Part shown: piece after piece, positions 32,401 through 39,508 of the stretch | How the letters are laid out: each line of letters begins with the position of its first letter | Position numbering within the stretch: position 1 is the first letter of the stretch | NCBI GenBank assembly: GCA_947443645.1 | Contig: CANEXF010000020.1 | Location: 1 to 44,855 of the forward strand | Reading direction: 5' to 3' | Source: Comamonadaceae bacterium | GTDB taxonomy: Bacteria > Pseudomonadota > Gammaproteobacteria > Burkholderiales > Burkholderiaceae_C | Length of the DNA stretch: 44,855 bases | Translations under genes and position numbers: made by a program | The notes under the pieces: generated by a model | Seen by the model: the letters and a program-made list of their open reading frames with translations, nothing else | The model's database searches: none | Told to the model about the DNA's origin: nothing

Positions 32401-33732
32401 GTGGCTGAATTGACAACATTCGATCTTGAAGTGGACCGCGCCATCGCGCAGGTTCGCATTCCGGCGCCTACGCGCTGTGGCACGCTGGTCAGACTTGTGG
32501 GCTTGCGGCTGGAAGCACGCGGCATCATGGCGCCAGTGGGCTCATGCTGCGAGGTCCAGGGACAAGGCGGTCACCGCATAGAAGCTGAAGTGGTCGGCTT
32601 TAGCGACAAGACGCTGTATCTGATGCCCTTCACCGACCCGGTGGGCATAGGTCCTGGCGCATTGGTACGCGTACTCACAGACAACGGTCTGGCGCGCCTG
32701 GGACCAGCCTTATTGGGCCGGGTCATCGATGGCCGCGGCGAACCGCTGGACGGCATGCCCATGCCTGAATGCACCACGCGCCTGAGTTTGCTTGGCCTGC
32801 CCATCAACCCGATGGAGCGCGGCCCGATTGACCGTATCCTGGATGTCGGCGTGCGCGCCATCAACGGCATCTTGACCATAGGACGCGGGCAGCGCATCGG
32901 ACTAATTGCCGGCTCGGGCGTTGGCAAAAGTGTTTTGCTCGGCATGCTGACCCGCTTTACCAAGGCAGACGTCGTGGTGATTGGACTGATTGGCGAGCGT
33001 GGCCGGGAAGTGCAGGCCTTCATCAGCGAATCGCTGGGCGCAGAAGGCCTGGCCAAGTCGGTGGTGGTGGCGGCTCCTGCCAATGTGTCACCGGTGCTGC
33101 GCCTCAAAGCAACGCACCTGACCCATGTGATTGCGGAGTATTTTCGCGATCAGGGCAAGGATGTGCTGATGCTGGTCGACAGCCTGACGCGCGTGGCGCA
33201 CGCACAACGCGAAATCGGGCTGGCCATCGGCGAGCCGCCTACCTCCAAAGGCTATCCGCCGTCGGTGTTCGCGCTGCTGCCCAATCTGATTGAGCGCGCC
33301 GGTGTTGGCCGCAAGGGTCATGGTTCGATCACGGCCATCTATACCGTACTGGCCGAAGGTGACGATGCCAACGACCCGATTGTTGATATTGCACGGGCCT
33401 CGCTGGACGGTCAGGTGATGCTGTCGCGCAAGCTCGCAGACGCGGCCCACTATCCGGCGATTGACCTGACCGGCTCGATCTCACGACTGATGCAAAACCT
33501 GCTGGATCCGGCTGACCTGAAGCTGGCCAACCGCTTCCGGCGGCTATGGTCGCTGTACCAGCAAAATATTGACCTGATACAGGTGGGCGCCTACCAGGCG
33601 GGCTCCAATGCCGAAATTGACCAGGCGATTCAACTGCGTGAGGCGATGGAAAATTTTCTGCGCCAGGACATGCACATCGGTCTCGATGAGGCCGCCACAC
33701 GGGAAGAGCTTCGCTCACTGATGCAGGCCTGA
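32401..33732 (+). CDS. fliI: Flagellum-specific ATPase FliI
   Basis: A 443-residue export ATPase related to F1 beta. The Walker A motif GSGVGKS (about residue 171-177), the Walker B-type VLMLVDSLTRVAHAQREIGLAIGEPPTSKGYPPSVF, and the DDANDPI loop are all intact. It forms a hexamer below the export gate and, with FliH and FliJ, prepares substrates for secretion. It starts with GTG at 32401, only 8 bases after fliH; no ATG is near and homologues start here. The C-terminal domain (HIGLDEAATREELRSL) is typical. Confidence 0.96.
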   Translation: MAELTTFDLEVDRAIAQVRIPAPTRCGTLVRLVGLRLEARGIMAPVGSCCEVQGQGGHRIEAEVVGFSDKTLYLMPFTDPVGIGPGALVRVLTDNGLARLGPALLGRVIDGRGEPLDGMPMPECTTRLSLLGLPINPMERGPIDRILDVGVRAINGILTIGRGQRIGLIAGSGVGKSVLLGMLTRFTKADVVVIGLIGERGREVQAFISESLGAEGLAKSVVVAAPANVSPVLRLKATHLTHVIAEYFRDQGKDVLMLVDSLTRVAHAQREIGLAIGEPPTSKGYPPSVFALLPNLIERAGVGRKGHGSITAIYTVLAEGDDANDPIVDIARASLDGQVMLSRKLADAAHYPAIDLTGSISRLMQNLLDPADLKLANRFRRLWSLYQQNIDLIQVGAYQAGSNAEIDQAIQLREAMENFLRQDMHIGLDEAATREELRSLMQA

Positions 33733-33775
33733 GCCGCGCCCGAACCAACACCATGCCCCAAAAGAAACAACAATC

Positions 33776-34219
33776 ATGACGCCACGTTTATGCTGGTCGG
33801 TGCTCGAAGGCAAGGCCGAACGCGAAGTCAAGGAAATCCAGGCCGATACTTTGCGCGCGCGCGAGGTCAAGCAAACCCTGACCGCGAGCCGAGAACGCCT
33901 GCATTTTCTGTATGAGGAATACCGCGCGAAAGACCTCGCGGCCTCCGCACCCACCCGTGGCATGCAGGATGCCATGAACCACAGGCAGTTCATGGCGCAG
34001 CTGTTGGCCCTGCAAGAGCGTGTCAATCAGGACATGGCCAAAGCCAATCTGGCTCTGGAGCGCCTCCAGGAACGCATGATCAAGGCCGAAAATGAACGGC
34101 AGAAGATGAAGTCTCTGGACGAGCAGGAAACACTCGCCTTTGAAAAGCATATGCGGCAACGCGAGCAGCGCAGCATGGACGAGCTGGGCGTGATGCAATT
34201 TAACCGCCCCAGGCTCTGA
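33776..34219 (+). CDS. fliJ: Flagellar export protein FliJ
   Basis: A 147-residue protein that is almost entirely an antiparallel coiled coil (EGKAEREVKEIQADTLRAREVKQTLTASRERLHFLYEEY, then LALERLQERMIKAENERQKMKSLDEQETLAFEKHMRQREQRSMDELG), as expected for FliJ. FliJ fits into the FliI ring like the gamma subunit of F1 and recycles export chaperones. FliJ sequences diverge, so the position directly after fliI is a main support. Its TGA shares one base with the ATG of the next gene (TGATG), so the two are coupled. Confidence 0.9.
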   Translation: MTPRLCWSVLEGKAEREVKEIQADTLRAREVKQTLTASRERLHFLYEEYRAKDLAASAPTRGMQDAMNHRQFMAQLLALQERVNQDMAKANLALERLQERMIKAENERQKMKSLDEQETLAFEKHMRQREQRSMDELGVMQFNRPRL

Positions 34220-34929
34220 TGAGTCTTTCTGGCGGCTTGTTGTGGCATGGGCGTGCCTGGCTGTCCCGGGCACTCTGGCAACAGACCTGCGAGCAGATTT
34301 CGGATTGGCTGCATCAAGTGCAGCCGCATTCAAAAGAATTGCTGCTTATAGGTGCCAGCGCCGGCTGGATGATGCCCAATGGCTGGCTGCAAGGCTTTGA
34401 AAAAGTCACCACCTGGGACATAGACCCGATGGCGGCGCGGCTGTTTCGCTGGCGTCACGCAGCGGCGCTCCAGGCGAGCGGCACACAATTGCGTTGCCAG
34501 ACCGGCGATGCCTTGGCGAGCCTGGCAAACTTATTGCCAGCCCATCCGAAGGCCTGCATTTTGTTCGACAACGTTCTGGGGCAATACCGCTTTCATTGCC
34601 GTGACGTGGCGCATGCCGCGGAAGAAATTGCGCGCATCGTAGCGACTGTGCGGGGGCGTGAATGGGGAAGTCTGCACGACACTTTTTCAGGGCCGGCCCA
34701 AAGCCTGCTGCCGAGCGGCGTGATTCCGCCCATGCACAGCAGCATTCGGGGACCGCAAAGCGATGCGGCGGCAGACCAGACGCAACTTGCCAGGCTAGGC
34801 GCCAAGGGGAAATGGCTTGACCACCTGACGGCATCGGTTTTTGACACGGGAACGCGGGTCCACCACATTGCGTGGCCCTACCAAACACACTACTGGCACT
34901 GCTTGCAGGCCGGATGGGTTAAGAACTGA
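34219..34929 (+). CDS. Methyltransferase-like protein coupled to fliJ
   Basis: A 236-residue protein that I cannot place in a named family. It has a class I methyltransferase-like start of a Rossmann fold: LLLIGASAGWMMPNGWLQGFEKVTTWDIDPMAARLFRWRH, where IGASAGW sits at the place of motif I and DIDP ends the second strand with an acidic residue. CILFDNVLGQ could be motif IV. The glycine pattern is not standard, so SAM binding is unproven. No signal peptide or membrane segment is seen. The TGATG overlap with fliJ shows that it belongs to the fli operon. A role in modifying an export or filament protein is speculation. Confidence 0.6.
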   Translation: MSLSGGLLWHGRAWLSRALWQQTCEQISDWLHQVQPHSKELLLIGASAGWMMPNGWLQGFEKVTTWDIDPMAARLFRWRHAAALQASGTQLRCQTGDALASLANLLPAHPKACILFDNVLGQYRFHCRDVAHAAEEIARIVATVRGREWGSLHDTFSGPAQSLLPSGVIPPMHSSIRGPQSDAAADQTQLARLGAKGKWLDHLTASVFDTGTRVHHIAWPYQTHYWHCLQAGWVKN

Positions 34930-34957
34930 CGGACGCAATAAGCCTGAGACGCCTGAC

Positions 34958-34984
34958 TCAAGTTAGCCAGCTTGGTGCCGACTA
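34958..34984 (+). promoter_or_regulatory. Sigma-28-like promoter before the carbonic anhydrase gene
   Basis: TCAAGTTA (34958-34965), an 11-base spacer and GCCGACTA (34977-34984). The -35 element differs by one base from the TCAAGTTC of flgM, fliD and fliC; the -10 element shares GCCGA with the FliA consensus. It points to the gene at 35059, leaving a leader of about 69 bases. Confidence 0.6.
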
Positions 34985-35058
34985 CCAAAGGTAATTTTCT
35001 AGTTGCGCGAGCGGATCGCGCATGAACGTTTTAAGCCGGATCAACGCAGAAAGAGAAC

Positions 35059-36324
35059 ATGAAACGAATCCTTGTAGAAGTTGTGCTGGTCATAGGCCTG
35101 ATCGCAGCAGCCGCCTTCGGCTGGCTGAACCTGCAAAAAGGCCAGGCAGCCACCGCCAAAATCACCGAGATTCAGGCGGCATCTGATGCGGCTGCGGGCG
35201 AAGTGAAAGACGCCGCCAAAAAACTGAAAGCGTCAGGCGAGGAACTCAGCGCGTTGCAGGAGCAAATGCGGCCGCTTCAGACCAAAGCACTGGAGCTCGA
35301 CGCGGTCAAGGCCGCGATGAGCAAGGGCGAGGTCCTGGCAGATGTCGAAGCCCTGTACAAAAAACAAAAAGGTCTGTCGGCTGACCGCCAACTCGGCCTC
35401 GGCGCGTTGCGACTTCTGACCAAAGGCAGCAGCGACCCGGGCGCCGCAGAGGCATTCAAGAAGGCCCTGCAAATGGCGGACTGGGGAAACCGTAAGGACA
35501 CCATTTGCGCGGCCCAGATCGGGCTTGCCGCGGCCGGCGAAAAGGTCAAGATGCTGTCTGAGTGCGCGCCTCTGCCAGCAGCAGAGGCTGCCGCAGACAA
35601 GGGCGAGAAGTCTGGCCATGACGACAAAAAGCCTGAGGCCGACAAGCACGGTGCAGAAAAGCATGCCGCCCATTGGGACTACGAGGGTGAAATGGGGCCA
35701 GACAAATGGGGCTCGGAGTTTCCGACCTGCGCCAAAGGCAAGTCACAGTCGCCGCTGGACATCAAAGGCCCGTTTGTCAAAGCCAGCTTCAAAGTCAGCA
35801 CAGACTACAAGATGGGACCGCTTCGAATCATCAATAACGGCCATACGATTCAGGTCAATGTGCCGGCCGGCAGCAAGGCCCGCATTGATGGCGTGCCTTA
35901 CGAGCTGCTGCAGTTTCACTTTCACAAGCCCAGCGAGGAATTGATTGATGGCAAGCCATCAGCGATGGTCGTGCACTTTGTTCACAAAAATGAAGCCGGA
36001 AAACTGGCTGTGCTGGGTGTACTGCTCAAGGAAGGCAATGAAAACCCGGGCATCAAGGCGCTCTGGGCCAACGCACCGACCAAGGAAGGGCCGGAAGTAG
36101 CGCCAGCAGAAGTGAGCTTCAACCCGTCGAATCTGATGCCGCGAGAATTTGACTTCTACAGCTACGAAGGATCATTGACCACCCCGCCCTGCACCGAAGG
36201 CGTTCAGTTCTTCATTCTCAAATCGCCGGTCAATATTTCCCGCGAACAAGTGGGTGACTTCCCGTTCAAGCGCAATGCACGCCCGGTGCAGCCACTGAAC
36301 GGACGCACCATCACCTCGGGCTAG
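35059..36324 (+). CDS. Membrane-anchored alpha-type carbonic anhydrase with coiled-coil extension
   Basis: A 421-residue protein. Residues about 4-23 are a hydrophobic anchor (VEVVLVIGLIAAAAFGWL), residues 30-85 a predicted coiled coil, and about 85-175 a helical region that I do not recognise, followed by a His/Lys-rich linker. From about 205 it is an alpha-carbonic anhydrase: zinc ligands H287 and H289 (LLQFHFHKPSEE) and H306 (VVHFVHKN), the gatekeeper Thr in GSLTTPPCTEGVQFF, and RPVQPLNGR. The Glu that normally precedes the third His by two residues is Val304 here. It would convert CO2 and bicarbonate on the periplasmic side. Convergent with an sbtA-like gene. A FliA-like promoter lies upstream. 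Confidence 0.88.
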   Translation: MKRILVEVVLVIGLIAAAAFGWLNLQKGQAATAKITEIQAASDAAAGEVKDAAKKLKASGEELSALQEQMRPLQTKALELDAVKAAMSKGEVLADVEALYKKQKGLSADRQLGLGALRLLTKGSSDPGAAEAFKKALQMADWGNRKDTICAAQIGLAAAGEKVKMLSECAPLPAAEAAADKGEKSGHDDKKPEADKHGAEKHAAHWDYEGEMGPDKWGSEFPTCAKGKSQSPLDIKGPFVKASFKVSTDYKMGPLRIINNGHTIQVNVPAGSKARIDGVPYELLQFHFHKPSEELIDGKPSAMVVHFVHKNEAGKLAVLGVLLKEGNENPGIKALWANAPTKEGPEVAPAEVSFNPSNLMPREFDFYSYEGSLTTPPCTEGVQFFILKSPVNISREQVGDFPFKRNARPVQPLNGRTITSG

Positions 36325-36461
36325 GCGCATCGAAATCGCGGTGGGTAGGATACGCACTTGTTGAGGAAAGCCTGATGCAAAGCTTTCGGCTCGCGGCAAG
36401 TGCGCCATCATTGCTCTGCATCAGCTCGTCGGAGCAATACCCTGACAATCATGCACGACGA

Positions 36462-37478
36462 TCAGCCCAACACCGTCTGGGCTATGTGGGTGTAAAGGGG
36501 GATGCCAAACAGGATGTTCAAAGGGAAGGTAACGCCCAGCGACAATCCAAAATACATCGAGGGGCTGGCTTCTGGAATTGCATACCGAAGCACGGCAGGC
36601 ACTGCGATGTAAGACGCGCTGGCGGCCAACACCATCAGCAGTGTCGCGTCACCTGCAGGTATCTTAAACACCCAGGCCAGACCCAAAGCCAGAGTCGCGT
36701 GCGTCAGCGGCCCCACCACTGCGTAGGCAATCAACCATGGGGACTTGTCACGGAGTTGGGGCAGACTGCGTGCAGTGAGTAAACCCATGTCCAAAAGAAA
36801 GAATGCCAGCATTCCCTTGAAGAGATCGCCCGAGAACGGTTGCATGGCCGCCTTGCCGGCGTCCCCACTCAGCATGCCAATCACCATTGCCCCTAAAAGC
36901 AGCAATTGCGCGCCATCAGTAAATGATTCGTGAAGGATTTTGCCAAAGGGGATGCCTGCCTGTCCTGGTGGTGAGCCCATCGAAAGCAATGCCGCATCTC
37001 CGCCAGTGGTAGCCACAACGGGCGCGGCATGACTCTGCCGCATTGAGTTGGCAAACAAGACGGCAAGAATAATTGCGGGTGACTCCATCATGGCCATAGC
37101 CGCAGACATGTATCCGCCAAACGCAATACGCTGATTTTCAAGCGTCTGAACGGCCGTCACGAACGTCACAGCGCTGACAGATCCGTAGGTAGCAGCCACT
37201 GCAGCCGCGTCAAAGCCTGACAGGAAGCGACGTAGCAGCCCGTATCCAAGTAATGGAACCACCACAGCAAGCAAGACGGCGCACCCTAGACTGGTGGCGA
37301 CCTGACTGGTCAGTCCTGAATGGGCAAGCGCAAAGCCACCTTTGAGACCCAGCGCCATCAGCAGGTACAAAGACAGGAAGCGGGAGATCGGTTGAGGGAT
37401 CTCCAGATTTGATTTAAGGGCTCCGGCGAGCGCTCCAAAGATAAAGAAAAGAATGGCCGGATCGAGAAGATTTTGCAT
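36462..37478 (-). CDS. sbtA: SbtA-type sodium-dependent bicarbonate transporter
   Basis: A 338-residue inner-membrane protein with about ten hydrophobic segments in two repeats, typical of the SbtA family (DUF897): DPAILFFIFGALAGALKSNLEIPQPISRFLSLYLLMALGLKGG at the start, AATYGSVSAVTFVTAVQTL with AMMESPAIILAVLFA in the middle, and SASYIAVPAVLRYAIPEASPSMYFGLSLGVTFPLNILFGIPLY at the end. SbtA imports bicarbonate with Na+ in cyanobacteria; bacterial homologues are often found with carbonic anhydrases. ATG at 37478 is chosen for AGGA 8 bases upstream; the frame runs to 37517. No SbtB-like gene is seen nearby. Divergent from a CbbR/CmpR-like regulator. Confidence 0.88.
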   Translation of the reverse strand: MQNLLDPAILFFIFGALAGALKSNLEIPQPISRFLSLYLLMALGLKGGFALAHSGLTSQVATSLGCAVLLAVVVPLLGYGLLRRFLSGFDAAAVAATYGSVSAVTFVTAVQTLENQRIAFGGYMSAAMAMMESPAIILAVLFANSMRQSHAAPVVATTGGDAALLSMGSPPGQAGIPFGKILHESFTDGAQLLLLGAMVIGMLSGDAGKAAMQPFSGDLFKGMLAFFLLDMGLLTARSLPQLRDKSPWLIAYAVVGPLTHATLALGLAWVFKIPAGDATLLMVLAASASYIAVPAVLRYAIPEASPSMYFGLSLGVTFPLNILFGIPLYTHIAQTVLG

Positions 37479-37549
37479 GGAAGTTGTCCTTGACTTCAAT
37501 GCTAGGAAAAATGTCACCTAAAGTAAAATCGATTCTTCCCTAGTTTCAT

Positions 37550-37565
37550 ATAGTTAAAACACTAT
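37550..37565. promoter_or_regulatory. Possible LysR-type operator in the sbtA-regulator gap
   Basis: ATAGTTAAAACACTAT is a 16-base interrupted dyad (ATAGT-N6-ACTAT) that overlaps the start codon of the LysR-type gene; a T-N11-A element lies across it at 37544-37556. This AT-rich 85-base gap must hold the promoters of both divergent genes, but I cannot assign -10 and -35 elements with confidence. Confidence 0.35.
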
Positions 37566-38472
37566 GAATATTACGTTTCGCCAGCTTCGCCTCTTCCTTG
37601 CTCTGGCAGAAACTGGCAGCGTCGGCGGCGCGGCGCGCTCAACACATGTGAGCCAACCTACAGCATCCATGCAACTTCGAGAAGTGACGATGGCCGTGGG
37701 CACGCCGTTGTACGAAGTCATAGCCAGGCGCGTTCATCTCACTGAAGCTGGTCAGGAGTTGGCACGCACCGCAAGAAGCATCGCGAACGAATGGGATGCC
37801 TTCGAACAAAAAGTTGACGACACCAAGGGGCTCAAACGTGGCAAGTTACGCGTAGCCGTTGTCAGCACGGCCAAATACTTTGTGCCAAGGTTGTTAGGTT
37901 CCTTTTGCGCTAAATACCCCGAAATTGAAATCGCGCTCGAAGTCCTCAACAGGGATGGTGTCTTGCAGCGGCTGCGCGAAAACCTGGACGACCTGTACAT
38001 CATGTCCATGCCGCCCATCGATATTAAATTGGCAGATCAAGTATTTATGCCAAACCCACTGGTGGTGATCGCTGCGGCGACACACGCAATGGCCGCTAGA
38101 AAGCAAATCAAACTTAACGAATTACAAAACCAGCGTTTTATTTTGCGTGAAATAGGCTCGGGGACGCGCATGACCACTGACGCGTTTTTCAAGCGCCATA
38201 AGTTCAAGCCACAACTGCGCTTGGAATTGGGAAGCAATGAAGCGATCAAGGAAGCCGTAGCCGGCGATCTTGGCATTGCAGTTGTGTCACGCCATGCCCT
38301 GTACGCCAACGCGGCCGACACAGCTGTCACCGTCCTGAACGTGGCTAATTTTCCGATCAACTCCAACTGGCATGTGGTGCATCCATCGGGCAGACGCCTG
38401 TCCCCGATTGCCAACGTGTTTCAAGAGCATCTTCTCGCCGAGTCAAAGAGATGGCTTGAGCGGCGAATTTGA
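37564..38472 (+). CDS. LysR-type regulator of CbbR/CmpR kind
   Basis: A 302-residue LysR-type regulator of full length. The N-terminal winged helix-turn-helix is standard (FRQLRLFLALAETGSVGGAARSTHVSQPTASMQLREV), followed by the effector-binding domain (LRVAVVSTAKYFVPRLLGSFCAKYPEIEIALEV). The AKYF-P-LLG-F motif and the order of the domain resemble CbbR, CmpR and CcmR, which sense carbon metabolites and control CO2 fixation or bicarbonate uptake genes. It is divergent from sbtA, as is usual for a LysR target. The ribosome site is weak. I infer control of sbtA and perhaps of the carbonic anhydrase gene. Confidence 0.85.
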   Translation: MNITFRQLRLFLALAETGSVGGAARSTHVSQPTASMQLREVTMAVGTPLYEVIARRVHLTEAGQELARTARSIANEWDAFEQKVDDTKGLKRGKLRVAVVSTAKYFVPRLLGSFCAKYPEIEIALEVLNRDGVLQRLRENLDDLYIMSMPPIDIKLADQVFMPNPLVVIAAATHAMAARKQIKLNELQNQRFILREIGSGTRMTTDAFFKRHKFKPQLRLELGSNEAIKEAVAGDLGIAVVSRHALYANAADTAVTVLNVANFPINSNWHVVHPSGRRLSPIANVFQEHLLAESKRWLERRI

Positions 38473-38582
38473 CGCCAACCCTAACAATGCCCGTACGGTT
38501 TTTTTCGGCAAAACGCAAACTGCCGAGTTCTGGCGTCGCGCCTCCGGCGTGAATGCTGCCGCCGCTCACGCACAGCGCAAAC

Positions 38583-38614
38583 AAAAACACCGCAGTCCTT
38601 GCGGAACTGCGGTG
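38583..38614 (-). terminator. Rho-independent terminator of tRNA-Phe
   Basis: On the minus strand, 6 bases after the tRNA, a 9-bp stem CACCGCAGT/ACTGCGGTG (38614-38606 with 38596-38588) is followed by TTTTTG. Confidence 0.88.
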
Positions 38615-38620
38615 CAAACA

Positions 38621-38696
38621 TGGTGGCCTGGGGCGGAATCGAACCACCGACACAAGGATTTTCAATCCTCTGCTCTACCGACTGAGCTACCGGGCC
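38621..38696 (-). tRNA. tRNA-Phe (anticodon GAA)
   Basis: A 76-base tRNA with all arms: acceptor GGCCCGG, D-arm GCTC/GAGC, anticodon stem GAGGA/TCCTT with loop TTGAAAA (anticodon GAA at positions 34-36), T-arm GGTGG/CCGCC with loop TTCGATT, and an encoded ACCA end. The 3' acceptor strand reads CCAGGCC, so pair 5-68 is C-A, a mismatch where CCGGGCC would pair fully. The rest is regular, with G-U wobbles at 27-43 and in the T-stem. Confidence 0.96.
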
Positions 38697-38705
38697 AAGC
38701 CTCGA

Positions 38706-38735
38706 ATTATATATCAGCCAGGACGCAGTTCACAA
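38706..38735 (-). promoter_or_regulatory. Sigma-70 promoter of tRNA-Phe
   Basis: On the minus strand TTGTGA (38735-38730, 4 of 6), an 18-base spacer and a perfect TATAAT (38711-38706). The -10 ends 9 bases before the mature 5' end, so the leader is very short. Confidence 0.72.
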
Positions 38736-38763
38736 CATGTGGGCTGCCACCAAGCTGCAAACT

Positions 38764-39438
38764 TCAGCTGGCGCGCTTGCCGCGTGTGAGATCCACGCCC
38801 AACTGCTTGAGTTTTCGGTACAGATGGGTACGCTCCAGACCGGTTTTTTCTGCCACGCGCGTCATGGAGCCGCCCTCCTTGGCGAGGTGAAATTCAAAGT
38901 AGGCTTTTTCGAACTCATCTCTGGCATCGCGCAAAGGTTTTTCAAGCAGAAAGCTCTGTGTTGCTTGCGGACCCAGTTCAAGCACCACAGGCAAAGCGCC
39001 TCCGGTCATGGCAGCTTCAACGGTCAACTCGACCGGGCTGCCAACAGCGCCCAGAGCGACCATCTTGCGACCCACGGACTTGGTCAAACCCTGCTCTACG
39101 GCCTTGAGCAGCTTTTGCAGCGTGATGGGCTTTTCGAGAAACGCCATGGCACCAATTTTGGTCGCCTCCACTGCCGTGTCTATGGTGGCATGGCCACTCA
39201 TCATGATGACGGGCATGGTCAACAGTCCACCGGCAGACCATTCCTTGAGCAGCGTGACACCGTCGGTATCGGGCATCCAGATGTCCAGCAAGACCAGGTC
39301 TGGCGTTATTCGACCACGGGCAGCGCGGGCTTGAGAGGCGTTTTCGGCCAGTTCAACCTGGTGCCCTTCATCATTGAGAATTTCAGAGAGAAGGTCGCGT
39401 ATGCCCAGCTCATCGTCGACCACCAGAATATTTGCCAT
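38764..39438 (-). CDS. NtrX-like response regulator lacking the AAA+ domain
   Basis: A 224-residue regulator. Residues 1-120 are a regular receiver domain with the acidic pair (VVDDE), the phospho-accepting Asp in DLVLLDIWMPDTDG, and the Lys in FLEKPIT. The C-terminal 60 residues carry a Fis-type helix-turn-helix (SMTRVAEKTGLERTHLYRKLKQLGVDL). NtrX proteins usually have an AAA+ domain between these parts; here only a linker of about 45 residues is present, so it cannot activate sigma-54 polymerase by itself. Similar short forms are known in Betaproteobacteria. It is encoded 70 bases after the kinase gene and is its probable partner. Confidence 0.85.
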   Translation of the reverse strand: MANILVVDDELGIRDLLSEILNDEGHQVELAENASQARAARGRITPDLVLLDIWMPDTDGVTLLKEWSAGGLLTMPVIMMSGHATIDTAVEATKIGAMAFLEKPITLQKLLKAVEQGLTKSVGRKMVALGAVGSPVELTVEAAMTGGALPVVLELGPQATQSFLLEKPLRDARDEFEKAYFEFHLAKEGGSMTRVAEKTGLERTHLYRKLKQLGVDLTRGKRAS

Positions 39439-39508
39439 GATTGAATTGCTGCCCTGCCAGTTGTTGCCGATTCGGAAGTAATTACCCGGTATTTAGCGCA
39501 TTGTGTTG

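Noticed and set aside
36372..36424. CTGATGCA/TGCATCAG inverted repeat between the carbonic anhydrase and sbtA genes
   Set aside because: Eight-base arms with a 37-base loop and no T-run; not convincing as a terminator.
38553..38789. Open frames across the tRNA-Phe gene
   Set aside because: They run through a complete tRNA and its terminator and show no family pattern.
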